The notes beneath the pieces were generated by a model. The model was not told where the DNA came from. It saw only the letters and a program-made list of their open reading frames with translations, and ran no database searches. Below, piece after piece: positions 1-8,100 of a stretch of 18,324 nt of DNA (position 1 is its first letter; the number at the start of each line of letters is the position of its first letter). This DNA comes from an uncultured Clostridia bacterium (GTDB lineage Bacteria; Bacillota; Clostridia; UMGS1883). The DNA lies in NCBI GenBank assembly GCA_947629615.1, contig CANRER010000007.1:1-18324 (forward strand). Direction: 5' to 3'. Position numbers and translations under genes: made by a program.

Positions 1-76
1 TTAACATTACTTATACCAATCCATTAAGCCCTTGAACGGTCTGCGCGTATTTTTTTACGGCCCCTCATTGCACAGA

Positions 77-2248
77 CTATTCGTCCTCTTCTCCGCCGAC
101 CTTCAGCTCAACGGGGATTTCGGTGCGGTTGCCGACGAAGTCCTCAACGTAAATCGTCACGGGATAAGTGCCGGGAACGGTCACGTCAAGCATAGACACA
201 TCGGCGCTCACGTAGGATTTAAGGTCGATACCTGTTACGTCCTCGGCCTTTTCTACATAGTTGCTCCAGCTTATCTCGGAGGTATCCTTGTTAAGGTCGA
301 TGCCGTCAAGCTCCTCCTTAAGCTCAAGCGTCGGGGGAACGGTGTTCTCCTTGTCGTAGATATAGACGGTTTCCTTGCGCTCGCCGGTGTTGCCGGCCTT
401 ATCCTTTATGCGGATAATGAGGCCGTTTTCGTACTTGCCGACCTTATTGAAATCGACCGCGCTGTAATCGACCTCGAAGCGGCCGCCCTCGAAGGGAACG
501 GCGTCCTCGTCGAACTCGTCCTCGGTGCCGTTTTCCTTGGCTTCCTCCTCGGCAAGCTCGATGTCGTTCGCGCCGCGAACGACTACCTCGCCGTCCTCGT
601 ATTTCATCTCGTATTCGCCGTCAACGCCGTCGCTGGCCTTGTAAAGTTCGAGCCAGTCTATATCCTTGGGGTCCGTACCCTCGGCGAAAACGACGGGGTT
701 ATTTTCTATCTTCGATATACTGGGGTTGACGTTATCCACAACCTCGCCGGAGTTGAGCGCCTTGGATATGCTCTCAATCTTGTTATACGTGCCGGACTTT
801 TTCGCCTCGACGTTTATGCGGTACTTGGGCGTTCCGCCAACGCCGTAAACGCTGCGGCCGAACACGTCCTGCGCGTAGCTCCAGAACACCTCAATGGACT
901 CGCCGAACTCGTTTTCGGGAACGTTGCCGAGCTGGGTGTATATGCGCAGGTTCGCGTCGCCTATTTCGGGGTGGAAGATGTCGATACCGTCCTCAACGGC
1001 CTTGCCGGCCACGGCCTTTTCCCTGTATTCCTCGAAGCTGTCAACGTGGGCGAGCTCCTTGTAGAACTCGGAGCGGTAAAGGGCGTAGGCCTCGAGAGCC
1101 AAACGGCTTTCCTCCTCGTCGAAGCCCTTGAGCAGGCCGACGCTGTCGGCAACGGAGCTGTATATCTGATAGCGGCCGCGGGTAGCGTCGTTATCGTAGT
1201 CGGCGTAAGGGTCGGTATAGTGAATGTCGTCCGGGCGGGGCCACGGGATAACGCCCATCGACTCGCCGCGCTCGGCCAGAGCGCTGCCGCAGTTATCCAT
1301 CATCCAGCGGGCGGCGTTGTTGAACACGCTCTCGCCGGCGGCAAAGGCGTTCGTGGGGGCCATGTAGCCGGTATCAACGGAGTTGGGGCCGGCCTTGAGG
1401 CACACCGCCAAGCCCTTCGTCAGAAGGCCGTCAAGATACTCGGCGGCCACCTTGCCCTCCTCGGAGTCGATGCTTACGGTGCTGCCGTCGTAAAGGCAGG
1501 CCCCATTGGAGTGCAGGGCGAAAAGAATGGCGTACATATAATTGGTATGAAAGGCGTAAATGTCGTTGCCGGAGGCGGACTTTTTGCCGTTGAAGTAGGT
1601 GCGGAGCTTTTCAAGATAATCCTCGAAGGTACTCCACGTCCAATCGCCGCGCTCGTAAAGTGTGGCGGGATAGAGCGTTTTGCCGTTTTCCTTGAGGGCG
1701 GGCACCTGCTCTATGTATGTGGCGTTATAAACCAGCGGCCAGTTGTTCATATAGATGAAGTCGCGGTTTATAAGGTAGTAATTGCCGAAGCACTTATCCA
1801 CAAGCATCCAGCTGTAGTCGGGATTGTTTTCAAAAATATCGGTATACTTATCGAGCTGCTGAAGCACGTTCTGGGAAAGCAGCGTACCCTGCGAGCCGTT
1901 GGCCATAATCGGGATATGGCAGAGCGGGTCGCCGGCGAGAACCGTCTGTAGCAGGCACTGCTTAATATCCGTAGGATACGACACCCACTTTATATCGACG
2001 CCCAGCTCGTCCTTAACGGTGTTAAGGGCGGCGATGGCGGCGCGGCGGTTATCCTCGCTCATGCCGGATTCGCCGGTTATTTCGTCAACATAGTACGGGT
2101 CGTCCTCAGGAACATAGTGATGACCTATCAAAATTGTCGAAACAGCGGCCTTTGCGGCCCTGTTCCCAAGCGAGCAGCCCGTGAAGGCCACGGCGATAAG
2201 CGCAGCGCATAGGGCTACCAACGCGCACTTTTTGAAACCTGATTTCAT
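77..2248 (-). CDS. Solute-binding-type lipoprotein with C-terminal Ig-like domains
   Basis: A 723-residue exported lipoprotein. Residues 1-25 form a lipoprotein signal peptide: K6-K7, a hydrophobic stretch and the lipobox F-T-G-C ending at C25, the expected lipidated cysteine. Residues of about 35-490 resemble family 1 extracellular solute-binding proteins of ABC importers, with aromatic-rich segments such as WTWSTFEDYLEKL and a late MGVIPWPRP element. Two beta-rich segments follow, at about 508-630 and 634-718. Each ends in a DKAGN or EDFVGN motif typical of bacterial Ig-like/DUF5011-type cell-surface domains. Ordinary binding proteins of this class are about 400-550 residues, so the C-terminal extension is unusual. 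No permease or ATPase gene lies beside it, and it appears monocistronic with its own promoter. The substrate cannot be told; a sugar or polysaccharide ligand is only a family-based guess. The start is supported by GAGGGG about 5 bases upstream. Confidence 0.85.
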   Translation of the reverse strand: MKSGFKKCALVALCAALIAVAFTGCSLGNRAAKAAVSTILIGHHYVPEDDPYYVDEITGESGMSEDNRRAAIAALNTVKDELGVDIKWVSYPTDIKQCLLQTVLAGDPLCHIPIMANGSQGTLLSQNVLQQLDKYTDIFENNPDYSWMLVDKCFGNYYLINRDFIYMNNWPLVYNATYIEQVPALKENGKTLYPATLYERGDWTWSTFEDYLEKLRTYFNGKKSASGNDIYAFHTNYMYAILFALHSNGACLYDGSTVSIDSEEGKVAAEYLDGLLTKGLAVCLKAGPNSVDTGYMAPTNAFAAGESVFNNAARWMMDNCGSALAERGESMGVIPWPRPDDIHYTDPYADYDNDATRGRYQIYSSVADSVGLLKGFDEEESRLALEAYALYRSEFYKELAHVDSFEEYREKAVAGKAVEDGIDIFHPEIGDANLRIYTQLGNVPENEFGESIEVFWSYAQDVFGRSVYGVGGTPKYRINVEAKKSGTYNKIESISKALNSGEVVDNVNPSISKIENNPVVFAEGTDPKDIDWLELYKASDGVDGEYEMKYEDGEVVVRGANDIELAEEEAKENGTEDEFDEDAVPFEGGRFEVDYSAVDFNKVGKYENGLIIRIKDKAGNTGERKETVYIYDKENTVPPTLELKEELDGIDLNKDTSEISWSNYVEKAEDVTGIDLKSYVSADVSMLDVTVPGTYPVTIYVEDFVGNRTEIPVELKVGGEEDE

Positions 2249-2287
2249 TTTCTACCCCTCTATTCCGATGATATTTTTCTATTTTTT

Positions 2288-2316
2288 ATTATACAACAAT
2301 AATTTACCTTTGTCAA
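2288..2316 (-). promoter_or_regulatory. Sigma-A promoter of the lipoprotein gene
   Basis: On the minus strand a perfect -35 TTGACA (2316-2311) is followed after exactly 17 bases by a perfect -10 TATAAT (2293-2288). The start codon lies 40 bases downstream of the -10. The promoter sits between the terminator of the preceding small gene and the lipoprotein, so the lipoprotein should be transcribed on its own. Confidence 0.85.
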
Positions 2317-2329
2317 TAACTTTAACCAC

Positions 2330-2359
2330 AAAAAAAGGAATCCACATTTGTGAATTCCT
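2330..2359 (-). terminator. Rho-independent terminator of the small Cys-containing gene
   Basis: Read on the minus strand, AGGAATTCAC pairs with GTGGATTCCT (one G-T wobble) around an AAAT loop. A run of seven T follows directly. The stop codon of the 121-residue gene is 24 bases upstream. This is a textbook intrinsic terminator. Confidence 0.9.
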
Positions 2360-2382
2360 GCCAAGACAAATCTGTAAATTTT

Positions 2383-2748
2383 TTACCGCAGAGAGTAGCG
2401 CCCCATCATGTCGCTGCGGCAGAGGTCGCTTTCCACAATCTCGCGCAGACCTATGCCGAGCGCGCTCGCGAGGGAAGAGGTGTAAAACAAAGCCTCGCCC
2501 ATTTCGGTAATGACAGTGCCGCGGCACTCGTCGCAAAGGCTGCCCCGAAGCTGAGTATCTTCCCTTTCGGGCCGGCTTTTGCGCCCGCCTATCTCCACGC
2601 AGCCGCAGGCCGTGGCGGCCTTAACGACGCTGCGGGCCACTCTGGCGTTGGCGCATTGCAGCTTTGTAAGTATGTCAAGCAGGCTTTTGTTCCTTTCAAG
2701 AACCTTTTCCGCCCTGCGCTGGTATTCGCTTATCAAATCCGCTTCCAT
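2383..2748 (-). CDS. Small cysteine-containing protein of unknown function
   Basis: A 121-residue mostly helical protein that I do not recognise with certainty. Two cysteine pairs are visible, C48-x-C50 in TACGCVEI and C72-x-x-C75 in LCDECRG, and could bind a metal. The C-terminal half (TEMGEALFYTSSLASALGIGL) resembles the helix of MazG-like all-alpha pyrophosphohydrolases. The usual acidic metal-binding set is not convincing, so catalysis should not be assumed. From memory, short clostridial proteins with the same NARVxRxVxKxxTxCGC pattern are common and are carried as DUF1573-type or unnamed proteins. It is monocistronic, with a perfect consensus promoter upstream and an intrinsic terminator downstream. 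AAGGAG stands 7 bases before the ATG. Confidence 0.8.
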   Translation of the reverse strand: MEADLISEYQRRAEKVLERNKSLLDILTKLQCANARVARSVVKAATACGCVEIGGRKSRPEREDTQLRGSLCDECRGTVITEMGEALFYTSSLASALGIGLREIVESDLCRSDMMGRYSLR

Positions 2749-2788
2749 GACAATTCTCCTTATTTTTTCATATATTCGGCATGCTTAA

Positions 2789-2817
2789 ATTATACCGCCG
2801 CGCGCCGCTTTTGTCAA
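2789..2817 (-). promoter_or_regulatory. Consensus sigma-A promoter of the small Cys-containing gene
   Basis: The minus strand has TTGACA (2817-2812), a 17-base GC-rich spacer and TATAAT (2794-2789), all matching consensus. It reads away from the pqqD-ispG-polC promoter, so the two units are divergent. Confidence 0.85.
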
Positions 2818-2868
2818 TGAGAGAGATTGTCGATTGAAGCAAGCGAAAAAATATCCCCACCGCCGCTC

Positions 2869-2897
2869 TTTACAAAACATTAAATTCGTGGTATAAT
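2869..2897 (+). promoter_or_regulatory. Sigma-A promoter of the pqqD-ispG-polC operon
   Basis: TTTACA (2869-2874), a 17-base spacer and TATAAT (2892-2897) precede the first gene. A ribosome-binding site GGAGG at 2916-2920 stands 8 bases before the ATG at 2929. Confidence 0.8.
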
Positions 2898-2928
2898 TAT
2901 ATTATCTTTTGTAACGGAGGAAACTGCT

Positions 2929-3195
2929 ATGAGGCTTAACGGAAAATACAAGCTGCGCAAGGTCAGCGACACATACGTTGTGGTGAGGCTCGGCGGGGAG
3001 TCGCTGGACCTCAGCAAGCTTATCACCGTGAACGAAACCGGCGCTTTCATTTTTGAAAAGCTGAAGAACGACATCTCTATGGACGAGCTTGTGGCAGCCA
3101 TCGTGGCCGAGTACGACATAGACGAGGAGGGCGCGCGCAAGGCCGCCGAAACATATGTTGACAAGCTGGTCGAGCTTGGCGTGGCCGAAAGGTAG
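2929..3195 (+). CDS. PqqD-like small protein
   Basis: An 88-residue protein with the PqqD/RRE-like winged-helix pattern: N-terminal strands (YVVVRLGGESLDL), the family signature NETGAFIFEKL, then a helical C-terminus with the YDIDEE element. PqqD-type domains bind precursor peptides and deliver them to radical-SAM or other maturases of ribosomally made peptides. No precursor peptide, radical-SAM enzyme or transporter lies beside this one. It is the first gene of an operon, 6 bases before ispG, where dxr and rseP are often found in other Clostridia. Its role here is unknown; many gut Clostridia carry such orphan copies. Confidence 0.8.
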   Translation: MRLNGKYKLRKVSDTYVVVRLGGESLDLSKLITVNETGAFIFEKLKNDISMDELVAAIVAEYDIDEEGARKAAETYVDKLVELGVAER

Positions 3196-3201
3196 GGTAT
3201 T

Positions 3202-4254
3202 ATGATAAAAAGGAAGATTACGCGGCGGATAAACGTGGGCGGCGTGGCCGTGGGCGGCGGCGCCCCGGTGAGCGTGCAGTCCATGTGTACGACCGACACC
3301 CGCGACGCGAAGGCAACGGCGGCCCAGCTTAACGCCTTAAAGGCCGCCGGCTGCGACATTGCCCGCGTGGCCGTTTTGGACATGACGGCCGCCAAGGCCA
3401 TAAAGGAGATAAAAAGCCGCGCGGACATTCCCCTTGTGGCCGACATTCATTTCGACTACCGCCTTGCGCTGGAGTGCGTTAAAAGCGGGGCCGACAAAAT
3501 ACGCATAAACCCCGGCAACATCGGCGGGGCCGACAAGGTTCGCGCCGTGGCCGACGCCTGCGGCGAAAGAGGCGTGCCCATACGCATAGGCGTGAACGGC
3601 GGCTCGTTGGAAAAGGAGCTTTTGGAAAAATACGGCCACCCCACCGCCGAGGCCCTGTGCGAAAGCGCGATGGGGCACATACAGCTGCTGGAGGACTGCG
3701 GCTTTCACGACATCGCCCTTTCAATCAAGTCCAGCGACGTCGTGTTGACGGTCGAGGCCTACGAGATGATCTCCTCGATGACGGACTACCCTCTGCACCT
3801 CGGCGTGACCGAGGCGGGAACCGAATACACCGGCATAATCAAAAGCAGCGCGGGCATAGGCTCGCTGCTGCTCGGCGGCATAGGCGACACGATACGCGTG
3901 TCGCTGACGGCCGACCCCGTTCGCGAGGTCGCGGCGGGGATAGAGCTGCTTAAGGCTCTCGGTCTGAGGAAGGGCGCGAGGCTCACCTCCTGCCCCACCT
4001 GCGGCCGCTGCCGCGTGAGCAACATGATAGACATTGCCGCCCAAGTGGCGAAGCGGCTCGAGGGCGTCGGCAAGGACATTCACGTGGCCGTCATGGGCTG
4101 CGCCGTCAACGGCCCCGGCGAGGCCCGCGAGGCCGACGTGGGCTTTGCCTGCGGCGACGGGGTGGCCCTGCTGTTCAAGCGCGGCGAAATACTTAAAAAG
4201 GTCCCCATAGGCGAGGCCGTGGACGCGCTGTTCGAGGAGATAGAGCGGCTGTAG
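3202..4254 (+). CDS. ispG: 4-hydroxy-3-methylbut-2-enyl diphosphate synthase
   Basis: IspG (GcpE) carries out the penultimate step of the MEP isoprenoid pathway, converting methylerythritol cyclodiphosphate to HMBPP with a [4Fe-4S] cluster and reduced ferredoxin or flavodoxin. The 350 residues match the short bacterial form, a TIM barrel followed by a cluster-binding domain. Barrel signatures include VQSMCTTDTRD near the start, VADIHFDYRLA and KIRINPGNIG. The cluster ligands are visible as C264 and C267 in SCPTCGRC, C300 in MGCAVNGPGEA, and the fourth ligand E307. C270 is an extra cysteine. The cytosolic enzyme is expected to be essential. The gene starts 6 bases after pqqD, with its weak Shine-Dalgarno inside the end of that gene, and lies 34 bases before polC. 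The ispG-polC linkage is widespread in Clostridia. Confidence 0.97.
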   Translation: MIKRKITRRINVGGVAVGGGAPVSVQSMCTTDTRDAKATAAQLNALKAAGCDIARVAVLDMTAAKAIKEIKSRADIPLVADIHFDYRLALECVKSGADKIRINPGNIGGADKVRAVADACGERGVPIRIGVNGGSLEKELLEKYGHPTAEALCESAMGHIQLLEDCGFHDIALSIKSSDVVLTVEAYEMISSMTDYPLHLGVTEAGTEYTGIIKSSAGIGSLLLGGIGDTIRVSLTADPVREVAAGIELLKALGLRKGARLTSCPTCGRCRVSNMIDIAAQVAKRLEGVGKDIHVAVMGCAVNGPGEAREADVGFACGDGVALLFKRGEILKKVPIGEAVDALFEEIERL

Positions 4255-4288
4255 ACATGGGCCGCGCCCGAAGCAAGGAGGCACAATT

Positions 4289-7200
4289 ATGAAAAACGAG
4301 TATACCATGAGCGAGGTTTTCTCCCTTGCGGAGGGCGACATACGCGTTCTCGCGGGGGAAATCGAAAAGCTCATTATAGATAAAGATGAGCAGACGGCCC
4401 TCGTACGCGTGCGCTACGACGAGCTGCCGCCGGCGGCCGCGCTGGAGCGGTACCGCGAGGAGGTGCGCCGCCTGTACAGGCTGAAGGACGTCCGCTTTGA
4501 AACGCTGTTCTGCGGCAAGAACCCCACCGAGGACGACGCACTGCGCTGCCTTAACGCGGCGATAGCCTCGCTGCGGGCCGAAAAACCGCTGTGCGGCGCA
4601 ATTTTGTGCGACAGCACGGCCGAAATAGACGACGGAGCGGCGCGCATAACGCTGCGCCACGGCAACCGACACGTTCTGGAGGACGAGGGCGCGGGCGAAT
4701 ATCTGAAAAAAAGCCTCAAGCGCGGGCTCGGCAGGGACTATGCCGTGGAGTTCGCCGAGGAGGAAATGGAGGTCGAGCAAAAGCTCGAGCCGATATTCGA
4801 GAAAAAGCCCCGCAAGGAAGAAAAAAAGCCGCTCGGCGACGTTATCTTCGGCAAGCAGTTTTCCCCCGAGGACGAGCTTATGCCGATAAGCGAGATAACC
4901 GACGAGGTGCAGTTCGCCTGCATAAAGGGCGACACCTTCGGCTTCGACACGAGAGAGCTGAAATCCGGCAAGTTCCTTGTTGTTTTTTTCATAACCGACT
5001 ACACCGGCAGCATAACCGTTAAAATGTTCGTCCATCCGAAGGACGTCGGCCCCATAACGGACGGTTTGAAAAAGCCGCGCTGTGTTGCGCTGCGCGGCAG
5101 GGTGGAGTACGACAGCTTTAACCGCGAGCTGACCGTTATGGCCCGCGACATAATCAAGGCGTCCATGCCCGAAACCCTCGACGAGGCCCCCGTGAAGCGC
5201 GTAGAGCTTCACGCCCACAGCAAATATTCGGCTATGGACTCCGTTATGGACGTCGGCGATTACGTAAAGCAAGCTCTCAAATGGGGGCACAAGGCCATCG
5301 CGCTGACCGACCACGGCGTGGTGCAGGCCTTCCCCGACATTTACCACGCCAAAACCGACGACATAAAGATAATCTACGGCTGCGAGGGCTACCTTATTGA
5401 AAGCGGCGCGAGGTATAACTCGAAGGACACCGTTCGCTACCACATAATCCTTCTGGCAAAAAACCGCGTTGGCTTGGAAAACCTTTATCGGCTCGTCAGC
5501 CTTTCCCACGTGAATTACTTCTACAAGCGGCCGCTGATACCCCGCGAGGAGCTTGTCAAGCGGCGCGAGGGCCTCATCATCGGCAGCGCCTGCGAGGCGG
5601 GCGAGCTGTTCCGCGCCGTGCGCGACGGCCTGCCCGAGGAGCGGATACGCGAGATAGGCGCGTTTTACGACTATTTTGAAATCCAGCCCATAACCAACAA
5701 CGGCTACCTTGTACGCGAGGGCATCGTCAAGGACGACGAGGGCCTGCGGGAGCTGAACCGCAAAATACTTGCCCTCGGCGACGAAATGGGCAAGCCCACC
5801 GTCGCCACCTGCGACGTACACTTCCTCCGCCCGAGGGACGAGGTATACCGCCGTATTCTTCAGGCTGGGCAGGGCTACAAGGACGCCGATATCCAGCCGG
5901 GGCTTTACTTCCGCACCACAGCCGAAATGCTCGAGGAGTTCGCCTACCTCGGCGAGCGGGCCTACGAGGTGGTTGTGGAAAACACGAACAAAATCGCCGA
6001 CATGGTCGAGGACTTCGCCCCCATCGCCGAGGGCAACTATCCGCCCAAAATCGACGGCAGCGAGGAGATAGTTCCCCGCTTGGCCTACGAAAAGGCAAAG
6101 GAGCTTTACGGCGACCCGCTGCCCGAGCTGATTGAAAAGCGGCTGGCGGACGAGATTGAAAGCGTTGTGGGCCACGGCTACGCCGACCTTTACAACTACG
6201 CGCGAATGCTCGTCAAGCACTCCAACGACGACGGCTATATCGTCGGCAGCCGCGGCAGCGTCGGCTCGTCGTTCCTCGCCTACTGCGTGGGCATAACCGA
6301 AATAAACGGCCTGCCCGCCCACTACCGCTGCCCCAAGTGCCGCCACAGCGAGTTTTTCCTTAACGGCGAATACTTCGTCGGCTGCGATATGCCCGACAAG
6401 CTCTGCCCCGAGTGCGGCGCTCCTTATATAAAGGACGGCTTCGATATTCCGTTCGAAACCTTCCTCGGCTTCGGCGGCGGCAAGCAGCCCGATATTGACC
6501 TGAATTTCTCGGGCGAGTACCAGCCGAAGGCCCACAAGTATACCGAGGAAATCTTCGGCGAGGGCTATGTTTACCGCGCCGGCACGGTTTCCACCGTGGC
6601 GGAAAAAACGGCCTACGGCTATGTGAAGCGATATTTCGAGGAAAAAAACAAATACGTACACAACGCCGAGATTGAGCGGCTCAAAAACGGCTGTATGGGC
6701 GTGAAAACCACCTCGGGCCAGCACCCGGGCGGCATGGTCATCGTGCCGCACGGCCACGACATAAACGAGTTCACGCCCGTTCAATACCCGGCCAACAAAA
6801 CCGACTGCGGCATTATAACCACCCACTTCGACTACCACAGCATAGAGCATAATCTGCTTAAAATGGACATTCTCGGCCACGACGACCCGACAATGCTCAA
6901 AATGCTGCGCGACCTGACCGGCGTCGAGCCCACGGGCATAAACATAGCCGACGAAAAGGTGCTCAGCCTGTTCACCTCACCCGAAGCCCTCGGCGTAACG
7001 CCCGAGGACATTGGCAGCGAAACCGGCACCTTCGCCGTGCCGGAAATGGGTACGGGCTTTGTGCGCCGAATGTTAATGGAAGCCAAGCCCAAAAACGTGG
7101 GCGACCTTGTGCGCATATCCGGCCTTTCCCACGGCACCGACGTGTGGACGAACAACGCGCAGGAGCTTATCCGCTCCGGCATATGCGAGCTGGGGCAGGC

Positions 7201-7918
7201 TATATGCTGCCGCGACGACATTATGGTCTACCTCATGCACAAGGGGCTCGAGCCGCAGCGCGCCTTTACGATTATGGAGCAGGTCAGGAAGGGCAAAAAG
7301 CTAAAGCCCGGCGACGAAGAGGAAATGCGCGCCCACAAGGTGCCCGAATGGTACATAGACAGCTGTAACAAGATAAAGTACATGTTCCCCAAGGGCCACG
7401 CCGCGGCCTACGTAACTATGGCAAACCGCGTCGCGTGGTACAAGGTCTACCGCCCGCTGGCCTTCTATCAGGCCTACTTCACCGTCCGCGCCGACACCTT
7501 CGACTGCGAAAAAATGGCCTGCGGCCGCGAACGCTGCCTTCAGGCCATGGCCGATATCCGCGCCATCGACAACCCCACCTCGACCGAAAAATCCACCTAT
7601 ACCATTCTCGAGGTGGTGAACGAGATGTACGCCCGCGGCTTCGACTTCACGCCCATCGACATCTACAAGGCCCACCCCTCGAACTTCATCGAGGTGGACG
7701 GCAAGATAATGCCTGCTTTCAACAGTATTGCCGGCCTCGGCCTCGCCGCCGCGCAGAGTATAGCCGACGCCCGCGAAAAAGGCCCCTTCCTTTCGGTGGA
7801 CGACTTCAAAAACCGCACCTCCGTCAGCGAAAAGCATATCGACATTATGCGCTCTATGGGCTGCTTCGACGGACTTCCCGAGCACGCCCAGCTCAGCATT
7901 TTTGAACTGGCTTTATGA
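4289..7918 (+). CDS. polC: PolC-type DNA polymerase III alpha subunit lacking the exonuclease insert
   Basis: The replicative polymerase of Firmicutes, here 1209 residues against roughly 1430 in Bacillus PolC. Domains in order: N-terminal domain (about 1-170), OB fold (about 205-295, KSGKFLVVFFITDYTGS), PHP domain (about 302-520), zinc-binding element (CPKC and CPECG), palm/fingers, and a C-terminal clamp-binding motif QLSIF. Catalytic aspartates are D735 and D737 in PDIDLNFSG and D860 in LKMDILGHDD. The PHP metal ligands all appear present: H308, H310, D341, H342, E366, H385, C435, D509 and H511. The DEDD 3'-5' exonuclease that normally interrupts the PHP domain is absent. The chain runs directly from YGCEGYLIES to YHIILLAKN (residues 363-391), and no exonuclease motif of the FDVETTG kind occurs elsewhere in the protein. 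The frame is open and clean across the junction. AAGGAGG precedes the ATG; it is the last gene of the pqqD-ispG-polC operon. Confidence 0.96.
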   Translation: MKNEYTMSEVFSLAEGDIRVLAGEIEKLIIDKDEQTALVRVRYDELPPAAALERYREEVRRLYRLKDVRFETLFCGKNPTEDDALRCLNAAIASLRAEKPLCGAILCDSTAEIDDGAARITLRHGNRHVLEDEGAGEYLKKSLKRGLGRDYAVEFAEEEMEVEQKLEPIFEKKPRKEEKKPLGDVIFGKQFSPEDELMPISEITDEVQFACIKGDTFGFDTRELKSGKFLVVFFITDYTGSITVKMFVHPKDVGPITDGLKKPRCVALRGRVEYDSFNRELTVMARDIIKASMPETLDEAPVKRVELHAHSKYSAMDSVMDVGDYVKQALKWGHKAIALTDHGVVQAFPDIYHAKTDDIKIIYGCEGYLIESGARYNSKDTVRYHIILLAKNRVGLENLYRLVSLSHVNYFYKRPLIPREELVKRREGLIIGSACEAGELFRAVRDGLPEERIREIGAFYDYFEIQPITNNGYLVREGIVKDDEGLRELNRKILALGDEMGKPTVATCDVHFLRPRDEVYRRILQAGQGYKDADIQPGLYFRTTAEMLEEFAYLGERAYEVVVENTNKIADMVEDFAPIAEGNYPPKIDGSEEIVPRLAYEKAKELYGDPLPELIEKRLADEIESVVGHGYADLYNYARMLVKHSNDDGYIVGSRGSVGSSFLAYCVGITEINGLPAHYRCPKCRHSEFFLNGEYFVGCDMPDKLCPECGAPYIKDGFDIPFETFLGFGGGKQPDIDLNFSGEYQPKAHKYTEEIFGEGYVYRAGTVSTVAEKTAYGYVKRYFEEKNKYVHNAEIERLKNGCMGVKTTSGQHPGGMVIVPHGHDINEFTPVQYPANKTDCGIITTHFDYHSIEHNLLKMDILGHDDPTMLKMLRDLTGVEPTGINIADEKVLSLFTSPEALGVTPEDIGSETGTFAVPEMGTGFVRRMLMEAKPKNVGDLVRISGLSHGTDVWTNNAQELIRSGICELGQAICCRDDIMVYLMHKGLEPQRAFTIMEQVRKGKKLKPGDEEEMRAHKVPEWYIDSCNKIKYMFPKGHAAAYVTMANRVAWYKVYRPLAFYQAYFTVRADTFDCEKMACGRERCLQAMADIRAIDNPTSTEKSTYTILEVVNEMYARGFDFTPIDIYKAHPSNFIEVDGKIMPAFNSIAGLGLAAAQSIADAREKGPFLSVDDFKNRTSVSEKHIDIMRSMGCFDGLPEHAQLSIFELAL

Positions 7919-7936
7919 CCGTATATCCCCTATTTT

Positions 7937-7990
7937 CGGCAAGAACCGCAAGATATTGTGGTTTTTGCCGATTTCTGTTGTCGTTTTTTA
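7937..7990 (+). terminator. Long-stem hairpin terminator after polC
   Basis: A 15-bp stem (7937-7951 pairing with 7956-7970, two G-T wobbles) closes a GATA tetraloop. A T-rich stretch follows, ending in TTTTTT at 7984-7989. It lies 18 bases after the polC stop. The T-run is not immediately adjacent to the stem, so read-through into spo0A is possible. Confidence 0.7.
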
Positions 7991-8034
7991 CAATATACAG
8001 ACGATAAAAAATTACAAAAAGTGTAAATTTCCTC

Positions 8035-8063
8035 TTGCATTTTCTCCCATTTTATGGTAATAT
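8035..8063 (+). promoter_or_regulatory. Sigma-A-type promoter of spo0A
   Basis: TTGCAT (8035-8040), a 17-base spacer and TAATAT (8058-8063; an overlapping TATAAT lies at 8061-8066) precede spo0A. Just upstream is an imperfect inverted repeat, AAATTACA at 8009-8016 and TGTAAATTT at 8022-8030, which could be an operator or an AT-rich UP-like element. I see no good sigma-H promoter and no convincing 0A box. GGAGG at 8088-8092 is the ribosome-binding site. Confidence 0.7.
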
Positions 8064-8100
8064 AATATCATAAAACAAAAAGAAAGCGGAGGAATATGCT

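Noticed and set aside
32..1951. Long open frame antisense to the lipoprotein gene
   Set aside because: It mirrors the coding frame of a convincing lipoprotein with a signal peptide, has no recognisable domain, and is the usual antisense artefact of GC-rich codon use.
4193..6880. Very long (895-codon) antisense open frame across polC
   Set aside because: It lies opposite an unambiguous PolC and its translation is a valine/alanine/leucine-rich shadow with no family features or ribosome-binding site.
7978..7985. Possible Spo0A box (TTGTCGTT) upstream of spo0A
   Set aside because: It departs from the TTGTCGAA-type core at two positions, occurs as a single copy, and overlaps the T-rich tail of the polC terminator.
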